DNA of 64,000 nucleotides, from contig CM076851.1 of the NCBI GenBank assembly GCA_039519185.1, positions 33,029,799 through 33,093,798 of the forward strand, given 5' to 3'. Origin of the DNA: Astragalus membranaceus. Its lineage: Eukaryota > Streptophyta > Magnoliopsida > Fabales > Fabaceae. Under the pieces are notes generated by a model that worked only from the letters and a program-made list of their open reading frames with translations, was not told the DNA's origin and did not search any database. Positions 1 to 10,540 of this stretch are shown here, piece after piece. The first letter of the stretch is position 1. Every line of letters begins with the position of its first letter. The position numbers were made by a program, and so were the translations under genes.

Positions 1-37
1 AAAAGTATAAATAACTCTATATAATTTAGAGTTATCA
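1..37 (-). repeat. 3' LTR (first 37 bases only) of the outer Athila-type element
   Basis: Bases 1-37 match 54939-54975 apart from about one mismatch and end in GTTATCA, the complement of the LTR start TGATAAC. The rest of this LTR lies left of the window. Confidence 0.85.
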
Positions 38-60
38 CACCCCGAAACTTAAACCACTAC
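38..60 (-). other. Polypurine tract region of the outer Athila-type element
   Basis: On the minus strand this reads GTTTAAGTTTCGGGGTG directly before the LTR. It is preceded by GAGGACAAG, the signature found just upstream of the 3' LTR in Athila elements and also seen at 51641-51671 in the other Athila here. It would prime plus-strand DNA synthesis. Confidence 0.75.
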
Positions 61-686
61 TTGTCCTCAAGTAATGACAAAAAGGAAAATACAAGTAGGA
101 TTTTCAATTTAAAGAAGAACAGAGCAGCTTATATCTTTTCAAAGAATGATTTTGCATTTGATGAACTTCATTTTTTTCAGAACATTTTTTGCCCTTGGAT
201 TCCCTAAACATCCAAAGTTTATTAAAACTCATTTGTGTGAGTGTGTGCCCCACTAAGATCCAATCAGTTCCAAAACTAAGTGAAAAGTTTCTCTTTAACT
301 TTTGAAAAATTTTAGCTCACGTTTGGTCAAAAAATAGATGTTTCAAAATATAGACTAGACTAACAACATCTTCAAGACTTCGGGGGCTTTAAGTACAACT
401 AAGGACTTTGATTGAGCATTTCAAAACTATTTGAGTCTTGCACTATACTTTATTTTTTGTGGTTCTTTTTGTTGGTGCAGAAGCACTTTTAGTGCAGATG
501 CACTGAATATTTTTGTGAAGTGCAGAAGCACTAACTTTTTGTAACTGATGCACCTCAACAAAAGTTTGTGTAACTGATGTTTTTGTAAAACAATTTTCTG
601 AAAATTTCCAAAGAAATTTTATTGATTGCATCACAAAATTTGAAATTTAACTATACTATATTATGCATATATGGTAAACAACAAAA

Positions 687-752
<66 letters not shown>

Positions 753-937
753 CACATGCATATAGTAATTAAAAGTGTTTTTCTCCCCCCCCCCCCAACT
801 TAAAGTTGAGCAGTGTCCCCACTTCTCTAAGTTGAGTTAGAAAAAGTAATTTTTGTTCCAAAATGGGGAGGGGGGTTAATACATGTGGGATAACCATAGA
901 ACATAAAAGTACTTATAAAATAACAACATGAAAGAGT
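61..937 (-). other. 3' untranslated region of the outer Athila-type element
   Basis: No coding capacity. It holds three copies of the self-complementary AGTGCAGAWGCACT motif (474-533), a (TA)n run (690-749) and a C-run at 787-796. The 63-residue frame at 443-634 is an artefact of these repeats. Confidence 0.7.
690..749. repeat. (TA)n microsatellite
   Basis: About 30 uninterrupted TA dinucleotides in the 3' untranslated part of the outer element. Length is likely polymorphic. Confidence 0.95.
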
Positions 938-1669
938 TTACTCTTTCTTGGCACCACTTTTGATTCTAGAGCTGGTTCTGCTGGGCATGTGTTTGACTTT
1001 TTGTTTCTTCTTCTTTGCCTCTTCAGCCTTTGGTGCTTCTACACTAGGTGCAGCTGCACCAACCTCCTCTGTTGCTGGTTTTGTAGGTGCAGATGCACTA
1101 GGTGCTTCTGCACTGATTTGTTCAGCAGTAGTTCTGTCTTCTGTTTGCTGTTCTGGTGGTTGCTCAAATATAGCCTCAGCTTCTTTTGGTTGGTCTTTCT
1201 CCTTTTGTGGGTCCTCCTTTTCAGCTTCTTCTCCTTGTGACTTGCTGTGTTCTACACTTACCAGTCCTAGATTTTCCTTCACACTAGTTTCAACAGCTTT
1301 CTTGAAGAATTTCTGGGTGTTGCCCAGCTCTTCTCTTTTCTTCTGTGCCAGCTCTTCCAGTACCAGTTTGACAGTATCTTCTTTGTTCTTGGGTATGACT
1401 GTCACAACTGGAACACCTAGAGATGCATCTGCACTAGGTGCAGTTGCATCTGTTGCTGGTGTACCTGGGTTGGCATTGTCTTCTTCAGGGCTGGTTTTTC
1501 CTTCTTCTTCAATAGGATTTTCCTCAATAACCTGCAAAGATTGTTTCTGAAAAATATTGTTAGAGGTTTGTGTGGCTGTTTCTTGTTCAGGTTGGCTTTC
1601 TTGGTAGATGGGTGGTGGTGATGACAACTGTGGAATGGGTGATGGTGATTTAGAGGTTGGTGGGGTAGG
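938..1669 (-). pseudogene. ORF3 of the outer Athila-type element, C-terminal part
   Basis: This frame continues ORF3 from 9637 upward, interrupted by the Tekay insertion. The open stretch (229 residues from its first Met at 1627) is hydrophilic and low in complexity, rich in Glu, Lys, Pro and Ala. It contains Ala-Pro-Ser-Ala blocks (for example SAEAPSASAP) encoded by the dispersed GTGCAGATGCAC motif, and ends in a basic tail (KKKKQKVK...RIKSGAKKE). No transmembrane segment is visible, so there is no support for an envelope function even though Athila elements place an env-like ORF here. The antisense + strand frames at 948-1550 are shadows of this biased composition. The function is unknown. 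Confidence 0.6.
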
Positions 1670-3639
1670 TGTAACACCCCAAATATTTAATTAATTATTT
1701 AATTAATTATTTAGGGGATTTGTTTTAATTAATAGATATAATTGAAATTAGAAAAATATAATATATTGAGGTGTGGTGTTGAAGCAGGAGGTGGTGTTGC
1801 GAATTAAGCTGGGTTAAGCTGAGGGAAAAGCCCGTGATCCAGGCCCGCTAACCTCGGCGCATATTTAAGCTAAAAATTTAGGGTTTGGTTCATTTTGTGC
1901 AAAAGAAAGAAAATTGCGAATTGAGGGAGAGTGAGAAGAGCAAGGGCGCGGCGCTGAGAGGCAAGAGGGAGGAGGAGCAGATCGTGCTTTGTTGCTGTGT
2001 TCTGTTGGTGACTTTCTCTCCGGGGTCTTCTATTCCTACGAATTAAGGTAAGGGTGAGATCTCCCTTTCACTATAATGGTGGGTATGATGGGTATTAGGG
2101 TAGGGTCTTAGACCTATGTTGCCATGATCTTGTGTGATTGTTTGATTTGTAGTTGATTGAAATCCTTGATTGATGGTCATTACGAATTTGATGTCTTGAT
2201 GATGGTTATTACGAAACTGATGTTTTGATGATGACTATTATGAAATTGGTGTTTTGATGATGGTTGTTATGAAATTGGTGTTTTGATGTTGTCATGGTCG
2301 TACATGAGGTGTTTGATGAATTTGGTTGCGTTGTTGTTCAAGTCCTAGGCGCCACAAGCGCCATTGTTGTTGCCATTGTCATGTGTTGTTGCTGCCTGGG
2401 CGCTAGGATCCCTCTGTGTGTTGCGCTGTTCTGGCGCTGGGCGCCATTTGCTAGGCGCCGGGATCCCTGTTGTGTTGCGTCTGGTGTGTGTGTGTCGCAG
2501 GAAATGGCGTCATGTGCCTGGGCGCCGTGCATGTCTGTGTTGCCTGATGATTCTGTTGCTGTTTTTGGCGCCCAGTGCCTGGGCGCCGTGTCTGGGTGTG
2601 TTCTGTGCGCCAGTGTGCTGTGCGCTGTGGCCCTGTGTTTGGCGCCCAGGGTGTGGGCGCCGTGTGCCAAGTTGTTGCCATTCTGTTTTTGGCGCCCAGT
2701 GCATGGGCGCCGTGTGCCAATTGTGTGTGTGTGTTGCCGTGTGCGTGGGTGCGTGATCCAGTGTCTTGGCGTAGAGGCGCCTTGGCGCCCTGTGCCTGGG
2801 CGCCTGTGTCTGTGTTGCGCGCTGTGTCTTGGCGCAGGGGCGCCAGGGGCGCCAGTTTGTGCTGCTGCGCCAGTTTTCAGTGGCTGCGCCAGTTTTCTAT
2901 GTTGCCTGGGCGCCAAGGGCGCCAGTTTCTGTTGCTGGCCAGTTCCCAGCAAAATGGTGTCTCAAACATCTCATGTGCATAAACAAGTGACTCTGATGCC
3001 ATAAAGGCTATTTAGTGACGATGATGCCATAAAGGCTATTTAGTGACGATGATGACAGGTACCACATGCATACGCCCGTTGCGATGGGTTGCATTTCATA
3101 CATGTTCATGACATTGTGATGACTTGCTGTGATGACTGATTTGATGTGCGATGTGGTTTATATAGCGTCGTAGCTCTAGCATAATACTTATCATATGCAC
3201 TATTATATTGTTTGATGAACTCACCCATTCTGTTTGAATGTTACCCCTACGCGGTAACGTGCAGGTGACCTCGAGTGAAGGCTTACGTACCTTTGCTAGC
3301 TGAGTCTGGTCGTCTGCTCTGATACGTAGCACTCAGTGGGGAGGGAATGAACCTTAGTTTTTATAATCATTTGATTGCTGTATTTGTTGTTTTATGACTT
3401 TCCGCTGCATAGTTGCTGAGTTTTTATTATGTTGGTTGAATTGAGCGTTTTGAGCTCACCCCAGTTGTGATGTGCTATGTATCTCATTACTATTGACGAT
3501 GAGAACTATTTTATATCGATGCATGATTTTGTGTGGATTTATGTGTGACATCCCGTGTGGTGAAATATGACTTTTAAGGAAAAAAAGAGAGACTCTGATT
3601 TTTAGTAATAAAATTACCGGGTAGAAAAGGGGTGTTACA
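1670..3639 (+). repeat. 5' LTR of the Tekay element (1970 bp, internally deleted)
   Basis: Starts TGTAACACCCC and ends GGTGTTACA. It matches 7041-9631 along its length but lacks about 620 bp that the 3' copy carries at roughly 8328-8943; the deletion junction is near 2950. A GC-rich block of GGCGCC hairpins fills 2340-2930. Copies of a 28-bp GTGACGATGATGCC unit lie at about 2988-3055. A CATATTTAAG stretch near 1859 could serve as a TATA element, but this is weak. Confidence 0.95.
2340..2930. repeat. GGCGCC-rich hairpin field in the Tekay 5' LTR
   Basis: Roughly 17 GGCGCC palindromes occur in about 590 bp. Several are paired as perfect inverted repeats with arms GGCGCCCAG and CTGGGCGCC and a 3-base loop (for example 2567-2588). 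The matching block in the 3' LTR is 7710-8365. The long frames on both strands here are by-products of the GC-rich sequence and do not look like protein genes. Confidence 0.85.
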
Positions 3640-3643
3640 TTAG

Positions 3644-3655
3644 TGGTATCAGAGC
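3644..3655 (+). other. Primer binding site of the Tekay element
   Basis: TGGTATCAGAGC, complementary to the 3' end of initiator tRNA-Met, four bases after the LTR. It primes minus-strand DNA synthesis. Confidence 0.9.
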
Positions 3656-3761
3656 AAAAGTTCGGTCTGTCCGGCCAAGTTTTCCAGTCGTAGTGTCAAT
3701 TGACAATGGTGTATTGTCAATTATATCTAACTGTTGGTTGTTTCACAGCAAGTGAGTTGAA

Positions 3762-3977
3762 ATGGCTGGGAGGAATGATACGGCAATTGCTGCTGATTGT
3801 TGTAAGAGGTTGAATCTTGTATTGTCTGCTATGAATGGAGAGATGGTTGTCGACACTCCAGCTAGAATGATACGGCAATTGCTGCTCAGTGTCCCTTGTC
3901 GATCTACGACAGAGACTTTGTTGTGGACTTTGTTTGTTTGCCGCTGAGTGGATTAGATGTAATTTTGGGCATGAACT
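3762..3977 (+). pseudogene. Gag start and protease remnants of the Tekay element
   Basis: The first residues, MAGRNDTA, look like a Tekay gag start, but within about 25 codons the sequence switches to protease (VVDTPA near 3845), and a second protease piece (frame with LSIYDRDF and VILGMN, about 3892-3975) follows in another frame. A 22-bp stretch at 3773-3794 is repeated at 3865-3886, where it interrupts the protease. Gag, normally several hundred residues, is gone. This looks like a large deletion with filler DNA. Confidence 0.75.
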
Positions 3978-4514
3978 GTGAGCTTTGGAGAGGAAGATTC
4001 TGGGTTGTTATCTGCTAGTCAGTTGCGGAGGTTAGAAAAGGAGGGAGTTCAGTTATTCTCGCTGATGGCATCGCTGTCTGTTGAGAATCAAGCTATCATT
4101 GAAGAGCTGCAGGTGGTGCGCGAATTTCCCGAAGTCTTTCCTGATGAGATTCCAAGTGTGCCGCCTGGGAGGGAAGTAGAGTTTTCTTTTGATCTTGTAC
4201 CCGGTACGAGGCCTGTGTCTATGGCACCGTACAGGATGTCTGCGTCAGAATTGTCTGAGTTGAAGAAGCAACTTGAAGATCTGCTTGAGAAGAAGTTTGT
4301 TAGGCCGAGTGTATCGCCGTGGGGAGCTCTGGTGTTGCTAGTAAAGAAGAAGGATGGAAGCATGAGGTTGTGTGTTGATTATAGGCCGCTGAATAAGGTG
4401 ACCATTAAGAACAAGTATCCATTGCCGAGGATAGACGATTTGATGGATCAGTTGGTGGGTGCTCGAGTGTTCAGCAAGATTGATTTGAGACAGGTTATCA
4501 CCAGATCAAGGTGA
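3978..4514 (+). pseudogene. Tekay pol: N-terminal reverse transcriptase segment
   Basis: Reads from the protease-RT linker (FPEVFPDEIP) into RT fingers and palm (WGALVLLVKKKDGSMRLCVD, then PLPRIDDLMDQL and FSKIDLR). The frame breaks after FSKIDLR: relative to the family, one base is missing between 4490 and 4491, so the frame ends at a stop at 4512-4514 and RT continues in the frame of the next entry. There is no Met start because gag is deleted upstream. This is part of a once continuous gag-pol polyprotein. Confidence 0.92.
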
Positions 4515-5953
4515 AGGATGAAGATGTTCAGAAGACTGCTTTTAGGACGAGGTATGGGCATTATGAGTATTTGGTGATGCCGTTCGGTGTCACTAACGCG
4601 CCGGGTGTATTTATGGAATACATGAATCGTATATTCCATACTTACTTGGATCGGTTCGTGGTTGTGTTCATTGACGATATCCTGATTTATTCGAAGTCGG
4701 AGGAAGAGCATGCGGAGCATTTGAAATTAGTATTGGAGGTCCTGAGAGAGAAGAGGCCGTATGCCAAGTTGTCTAAGTGTGAATTCTGGTTGTCGGAAGT
4801 GAGTTTTCTGGGTCACATCATTTCTGGTAATGGTATTGCTGTGGATCCTTCTAAGGTTGATGCTGTGATGCAATGGGAGAGTCCGAAGTCGGTTACGGAG
4901 ATTAGAAGCTTCTTAGGGTTGGCTGGTTACTACAGGAGGTTCATCGAAGGTTTTTCTAAGTTGTCCCTTCCGTTGACGCAGTTGATTTGTAAGGGTAAGG
5001 CTTTTGTGTGGGATGCTCGTTGTGAGGAAAGTTTCCTTGAGTTGAAGAAGAGATTGACGACGTCTCCTGTTTTGACGTTGCCAAAACCGGAAGAACCGTT
5101 CGTGGTATATTGTGATGCTTCGAAGATGGGTTTAGGTGGCGTGCTTATGCAAGATGGGAAGGTAATTGCTTATGCGTCGAGGCAATTAAGGGTTCATGAG
5201 AAGAATTATCCAACGCACGATTTGGAGTTGGCTGCAGTGGTTTTTGTGTTGAAGGTTTGGAGGCACTATCTGTATGCTTCCAGATTTGAAGTGTTCAGTG
5301 ATCATAAGAGTTTGAAATATCTGTTTGACCAGAAGGAGTTGAATATGAGGCAGCGAAGGTGGTTGGAATTGTTGAAGGACTATGATTTCGGTTTGAACTA
5401 TCATCCGGGCAAAGCTAATGTCGTGGCTGATGCTTTGAGCCGGAAATCCTTGCATATGTCGGCGATGATGGTCAAAGAGTTAGAGTTGATTGAGGAATTT
5501 AGAGATCTAAATCTGGTTTGTAGGACGACACCTCATAGTGTCAAGCTGGGAATGCTAAGGTTCGATAATGATTTTTTGGGCAGCATCAGAGAGGCTCAGA
5601 AATCAGATGCTAAGTTGGTGGATTTGATGAATGGGATTGGCCAATCTGAAAACGAAGATTTCAAATTGGATTCACAAGGTGTGTTGAGGTTCCGTGGTAG
5701 GATCTGCATTCCGGATGATGTAGAAATGAGGAAAACAATTTTGGAAGAGGGTCACCGAAGTAAGTTGAGTATTCATCCTGGAGCGACAAAGATGTATCAA
5801 GACCTGAAGAAGATGTTTTGGTGGCATGGTATGAAGAGGGATGTAGCACAATTTGTGTATGCCTGTTTGACTTGTCAGAAGTCGAAGGTGGAGCATCAGA
5901 AGCCTGCTGGATTGATGCAACCGCTGGAAAATTCCAGAGTGGAAGTGGGATAG
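4511..5953 (+). pseudogene. Tekay pol: RT C-terminal part, RNase H and integrase zinc domain
   Basis: Continues RT after the frameshift. It contains MPFGVTNAPGVFMEYMNRIF and the active-site FIDD (4667-4678), then RNase H (YCDASKMGLGGVL; later DHKSLKYL and ADALSRKS), then the integrase HHCC zinc domain (H...H with CLTCQKSK near 5866-5889). RT polymerises DNA from the element RNA, RNase H removes the template strand, and the zinc domain helps integrase multimerise. One extra A in the run at 5928-5931 shifts the frame just before the integrase core, giving a stop at 5951-5953. Confidence 0.93.
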
Positions 5954-7061
5954 CATTTCGATGGATTTTGTGACGAGATTGCCGAATACGGTTAGAGGTC
6001 ACGATGCTATTTGGGTGATCGTTGATAGGCTAACGAAGTCTGCTCACTTTGTTCCTATTAATATCACTTATCCGGTGTCGAGGTTAGCAGAAGTTTATGT
6101 CAAAGAAATTGTGAAATTGCACGGTGTTCCGAAGAGTATTGTGTCAGACAGAGATCCGAGGTTCACTTCAGATTTCTGGAAGAGTTTCCAAGAGAAATTA
6201 GGGTCTAAGTTGAGGTTGAGTTCGGCATATCATCCTCAGACAGATGGTCAGTCAGAGAGGACAATTCAGTCATTAGAAGATTTGTTGAGGGCTTGTGTTT
6301 TAGAAGAAGGAGGTTCGTGGGATTCCTACCTTCCACTGATAGAGTTCACGTACAACAATAGTTACCATTCTAGTATCGGGATGGCACCTTTTGAGGCATT
6401 GTATGGTCGGAAGTGTAGAGCCCCGCTGTGTTGGTATGAGTCTAGAGAGAGTGTGGTGCTTGGACCTGAAATTGTTCGGGAGACAACCGAGAAGATAAAG
6501 ATGATCCGTGAAAAGATGAAGGCTTCGCAGAGTCGTCAGAAAAGTTATCACGACAAGAGGAGAAAAGATCTAGAGTTTCAGGAGGGTGAGCATGTATTTT
6601 TGAGAGTCACTCCAGTGACCGGTGTTGGCCGTGCTTTGAAGTCGAAGAAGCTCACTCCTAGGTTCATTGGTCCTTATCAGATTTCCGGGAGAGTTGGGAA
6701 TGTGGCTTATAGAGTGGCTTTGCCGCCAAATCTTTCGAATTTGCACGACGTGTTTCACGTGTTGCAACTTCGGAAGTACATTTCAGATCCGTCTCATGTA
6801 ATTCACATGGATGACGTGGAGGTGCGGGATAACCTCACGGTAGAGACTATGCCTGTGCGGATTGAAGATCATGAGGTGAAGGTGTTAAGACGCAAGGAAA
6901 TTGCATTGGTGAAGGTGGTCTGGTTAGGAGCTGCCGGTGAGAGCATGACTTGGGAGTTGGAGAGCAAGATACGGGAGTCCTACCCAGAGTTGTTTGAATC
7001 AGGTAATTTCGAGGACGAAATATTCCAAGTGGGGGAGAGTTGTAACACCCCAAATATTTAA
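5932..7061 (+). pseudogene. Tekay pol: integrase core and chromodomain-like C terminus
   Basis: Restarts in frame after the A-run insertion. The integrase core shows the three acidic positions: DFVTRLP (near 5964), VSDRDPRF (near 6146) and QTDGQSERTIQ (Glu near 6256). The C-terminal half has the GPY/F-like region (FIGPYQISGRVGNVAYRVAL) and LSNLHDVFHVLQLRKYI, then a chromodomain-like tail (VKVVWLGAAGESMTWELESK) typical of chromoviruses, which in characterised members directs integration to heterochromatin. The frame runs through the PPT into the 3' LTR before stopping at 7059-7061; without the frameshift it would be complete at this end. Confidence 0.92.
7023..7040 (+). other. Polypurine tract of the Tekay element
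   Basis: CCAAGTGGGGGAGAG immediately before the 3' LTR. Confidence 0.85.
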
Positions 7062-9631
7062 TTAATTATTTAATTAAGTATTTAGGGGATTTGTTTTATT
7101 TAATAGATATAATTGAAATTAGAAAAATATAATATATTGAGGTGTGGTGTTGAAGCAGGAGGTGGTGTTGCGAATTAAGCTGGGCTAAGCTGAGGGAAAA
7201 GCCCGTGATCCAGGCGCGCTAACCTCGGCGCATATTTAAGCTAAAAATTTAGGGTTTGGTTCATTTTGTGCAAAAGAAAGAAAATTGCGAATTGAGGGAG
7301 AGTGAGAAGAGCAAGGGCGCGGCGCTGAGAGGCAAGAGGGAGGAGGAGCGGATCGTGCTTTGTTGCTGTGTTCTGTTGGTGACTTTCTCTACGGGGTCTT
7401 CTATTCCTATGAATTAAGGTAAAGGTGAGATCTCCCTTTCACTATAATGGTGGGTATGATGGGTACTAGGGTAGGGGCTTAGACCTATGTTGCCATGATC
7501 TTGTGTGATTGTTTGATTTGTAGTTGATTGAAATCCTTGATTGATGGTCATTACGAATTTGATGTCTTGATGATGGTTATTACGAAACTGATGTTTTGAT
7601 GATGACTATTATGAAATTGGTGTTTTGATGATGGTTGTTATGAAATTGGTGTTTTGATGTTGTCATGGTCGTACATGAGGTGTTTGATGAATTTGGTTGC
7701 GTTGTTGTTCAAGTCCTAGGCGCCACAAGCGCCATTGTTGTTGCCATTGTCATGTGTTGTTGCTGCCTGGGCGCTGGGATCCCTCTGTGTGTTGCGCTGT
7801 TCTGGCGTTGGGCGCCATTTGCTGGGCGCCAGGATCCCCGTTGTGTTGCGTGTGGTGTGTGTGTGTGTGTGTCGCAGGAAATGGCGCCCTGTGCCTGGGC
7901 GCCGTGCCTGTCTGTGTTGCCTGATGATTCTGTTGCTGTTTTTGGCGCCCAGTGCCTGGGCGCCGTGTCTGGGTGTGTTCTGTGCGCTAGTGTGCTGTGC
8001 GCTGTGTCCCTGTGTTTGGCGCCTTGGGTGTGGGCGTCGTGTGCCAAGTTGTTGCCATTCTGTTTTTGGCGCCCAGTGCATGGGCGTCGTGTGCCAATTG
8101 TGTGTGTGTGTTGCCGTGTGCGTGGGTGCGTGATCCTGTGTCTTGGCGCAGAGGCGCCTTGGCGCCTTGTGCCTGGGCGCCTGTGTCTGTGTTGCGCGCT
8201 GTGTCTTGGCGCAGGGGCGCCAAGGGCGCCAATTTGTGCTGCTGCGCCAGTTTTCAGTGGCTGCGCCAGTTTTCTGTGTTGCCTGGGCGCCAAGGGCGCC
8301 AGTTTCTGTTGCTGGCCAGTTCCCAGCGTGTTGCCTGTTCGGCGCCCAGTGCTTGGGCGCCATTTTCAGGATGTTCCTCAAAATTTTCCCGGTTTTGTTT
8401 TTGACATATCTTTTGACTCGGATGTCCGTTTTAAGTGTTTCAAAGTGCGTTGCGAAGCTTATTAAGTTTTCTACCTGCGTGTTCTATTTTAAGGTAAAAA
8501 TTCTTATTTTTTTGACAGTTTCTGGGCGCCTCAGGTGTCTCTCCCCGTTAGTCGTTGTTGTTGGCGTTGTAAAACTATTTCGGTGTTTAAAAACCTTTTT
8601 GGTGTCCTATTTGGTGTCGTGAGCTGAAGTAAAACCTTTTGATGTAATCAGTAATATTAGTGTCCCGGTGTCAATAATGACGTGTTGATGTTTTTGACGA
8701 TAATGCCCCTAGTGGCTATTACTTGATTAACGATGATATTGATGATGAATAAAAGCCGTGGTTTTATAAGTGACGATGATGCCATAAAAGCCTATTAGTG
8801 ACGATGATGTTAATGACGATGAATGTTAGTGGCAAATGTATGTGTGACGATAACTTGACAGGTGATGTGCCTTTCATTGGCAAATTGGTAAGTGATGGGT
8901 TGTAAGTTGACTGTGCTTGTATGGGACTGTCTCTGGTGCATGTCATGGTGTCTCATACATCTCATGTGCATAAAAAAGTGACGATGATGCCATAAAGGCT
9001 ATTTAGTGACGATGATGCCATAAAGGCTATTTAGTGACGATGATGACAGGTACCACATGCATACGCCCGTTGCGATGGGTTGCATTTCATACATGTTCAT
9101 GGCATTGTGATGACTTGCTGTGATGACTGATTTGATGTGCGATGTGGTTTATATAGCGTCGTAGCTCTAGCATAATACTTATCATATGCACTATTATATT
9201 GTTAGATGAACTCACCCCTTCTGTTTGAATGTTACCCCTACGCGGTAACGTGCAGGTGACCTCGAGTGAAGGCTTAGGTACCTTTGCTAGCTGAGTCTGG
9301 TCGTCTGCTCTGATACGTAGCACTCAGTGGGGAGGGAATGAACCTTAGTTTTTATAATCATTTGATTGCTGTATTTGTTGTTTTATGACTTTCCGCTGCA
9401 TAGTTGCTGAGTTTTTATTATGTTGGTTGAATTGAGCGTTTTGAGCTCACCCCAGTTGTGATGTGCTATGTATCTCATTACTATTGACGATGAGAACTAT
9501 TTTATATCGATGCATGATTTTGTGTGGATTTATGTGTGACATCCCATGTGGTGAAATTTGACTTTTAAGGAAAAAAAAAAGAGACTCTGATTTTTAGTAA
9601 TAAAATTACCGGGTAGAAAAGGGGTGTTACA
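7041..9631 (+). repeat. 3' LTR of the Tekay element (2591 bp)
   Basis: Full-length copy of the LTR, TGTAACACCCC to GGTGTTACA, followed by the TSD GTAGG. It carries the GGCGCC hairpin block (7710-8365), the roughly 620 bp lost from the 5' copy (about 8328-8943), and tandem 28-bp GTGACGATGATGCCATAAAGG units at about 8978-9045. Frames within it on both strands are composition artefacts. Confidence 0.95.
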
Positions 9632-9636
9632 GTAGG

Positions 9637-10540
9637 TGTCTTTCCTATGGAGGGTGATGTTGATTTTTCTGGTTGGGGGTGGGCTGGTGGAGTAACTTAG
9701 GTGAGGAGTGGTTCTGTTTGGGTTCTAGCTTCATGTTTCTTTCTTACTAATTCTTCCATGCTCATATCTTGTTCCTCTTCCTCTCCACTCTTGTCTTCAC
9801 TCTCAGTGGTATCCTCATCCTCCTCATCTTCATTTCTCTCCATTTCCTTCACCATTCTTGTTAATGTCTCATCTTCATCAGTCTCAGCTAGCCCTTCACT
9901 TAGCAGCCCTTCCTCTTCTTCCTCATTGTTTTTCTTCTTCTTCCCTTTCTGCTTCTTTTGTGTCTCCCTCTATCTTTTCATGATCTTTTTCTTCTTATTT
10001 TCCTCTTCACTTTCTTCCTTCTCTTCCTCCTTTTCTTCTTCCTTTTCTTCTTCTCTCTCTTTCTCTTTTTCCTCTTCTTCTTCTTCTGGATTCTGAAAGA
10101 CCCGTGTAGAAAACACTGGGGTTTCTATTTGAGTTGGTACCTGAGATATCTCCATCAACCTGAGTTGTAGCCACTCGTGCTGTTCCTGCTGAAACATCCA
10201 AACTGCCTGGTGCTTCTACACTAAGTGCTCCTTGTTTGTTGCTTTGAATCCCAGAGTAGAACTCTCTGACCACCTATTCCAGATAGAAGGCTTTGTGTTG
10301 TATGAACAGATCCCAGTTGAGACTTGAGACTGTTGCCATGAAATTAGGGTGAGCCTTCATTAGACTGTAGCCTCATTCAGGGAGAAATTTTCTTTCCCAG
10401 AAATGTGCAAATTTAGGGTCCACAATGCTTGAAGCAGGTGCAGTAGCACTGGATTGCTTCTTTGGATGTTGTTGTGATGAGGTTACTGTGCTGGCCTTGC
10501 TCTTGCCTGAGGTCTTGTTTGCACTTTGTTTGCGAACCAT
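9637..10540 (-). pseudogene. ORF3 of the outer Athila-type element, N-terminal part
   Basis: The likely start is the Met at 10540 (MVRKQSANKTSGK), a basic Ser/Thr/Lys-rich leader. It leads into HFWERKF, a stop (TGA near 10375), then NWDLFIQHKAFYLE, a second stop near 10277, and VREFYSGIQ. This order resembles the domain often annotated as 'putative plant transposon protein' in Athila-derived ORFs; that is recall of the family and was not searched. A run of Glu/Lys (about 9980-10090) and a Ser/Glu-rich acidic stretch follow. The frame then runs into the Tekay insertion and resumes at 1669. With at least two stops it is a pseudogene. Its normal role is unknown. Confidence 0.65.

Larger units (their letters stand above)
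1670..9631 (+). mobile_element. Tekay/Del-type chromovirus (Ty3/gypsy), gag-deleted
   Basis: LTRs TGTAACACCCC...GGTGTTACA lie at 1670-3639 and 7041-9631, with TSD GTAGG at 1665-1669 and 9632-9636. The primer site (3644-3655) matches the 3' end of initiator tRNA-Met. Between the LTRs are RT, RNase H, integrase and a C-terminal chromodomain-like segment of the Tekay lineage, broken by two single-base frameshifts. Gag and most of protease are missing. It sits inside ORF3 of the outer Athila element. The two LTRs differ by many substitutions and a roughly 0.62 kb deletion in the 5' copy, so it is one of the older insertions here. Confidence 0.95.

Noticed and set aside
948..1550. 200-codon + strand frame, Ser/Phe/Leu-rich with a hydrophobic start
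   Set aside because: It is antisense to ORF3 of the outer element; its composition is the mirror of the Glu/Lys/Ala-rich protein.
2294..3004. Open frames of 200-270 codons on both strands in the Tekay LTRs (also 7665-8465 and complements)
   Set aside because: They follow from GC-rich GGCGCC repeats with few stops, overlap on both strands, lie inside LTRs and show no protein family features.
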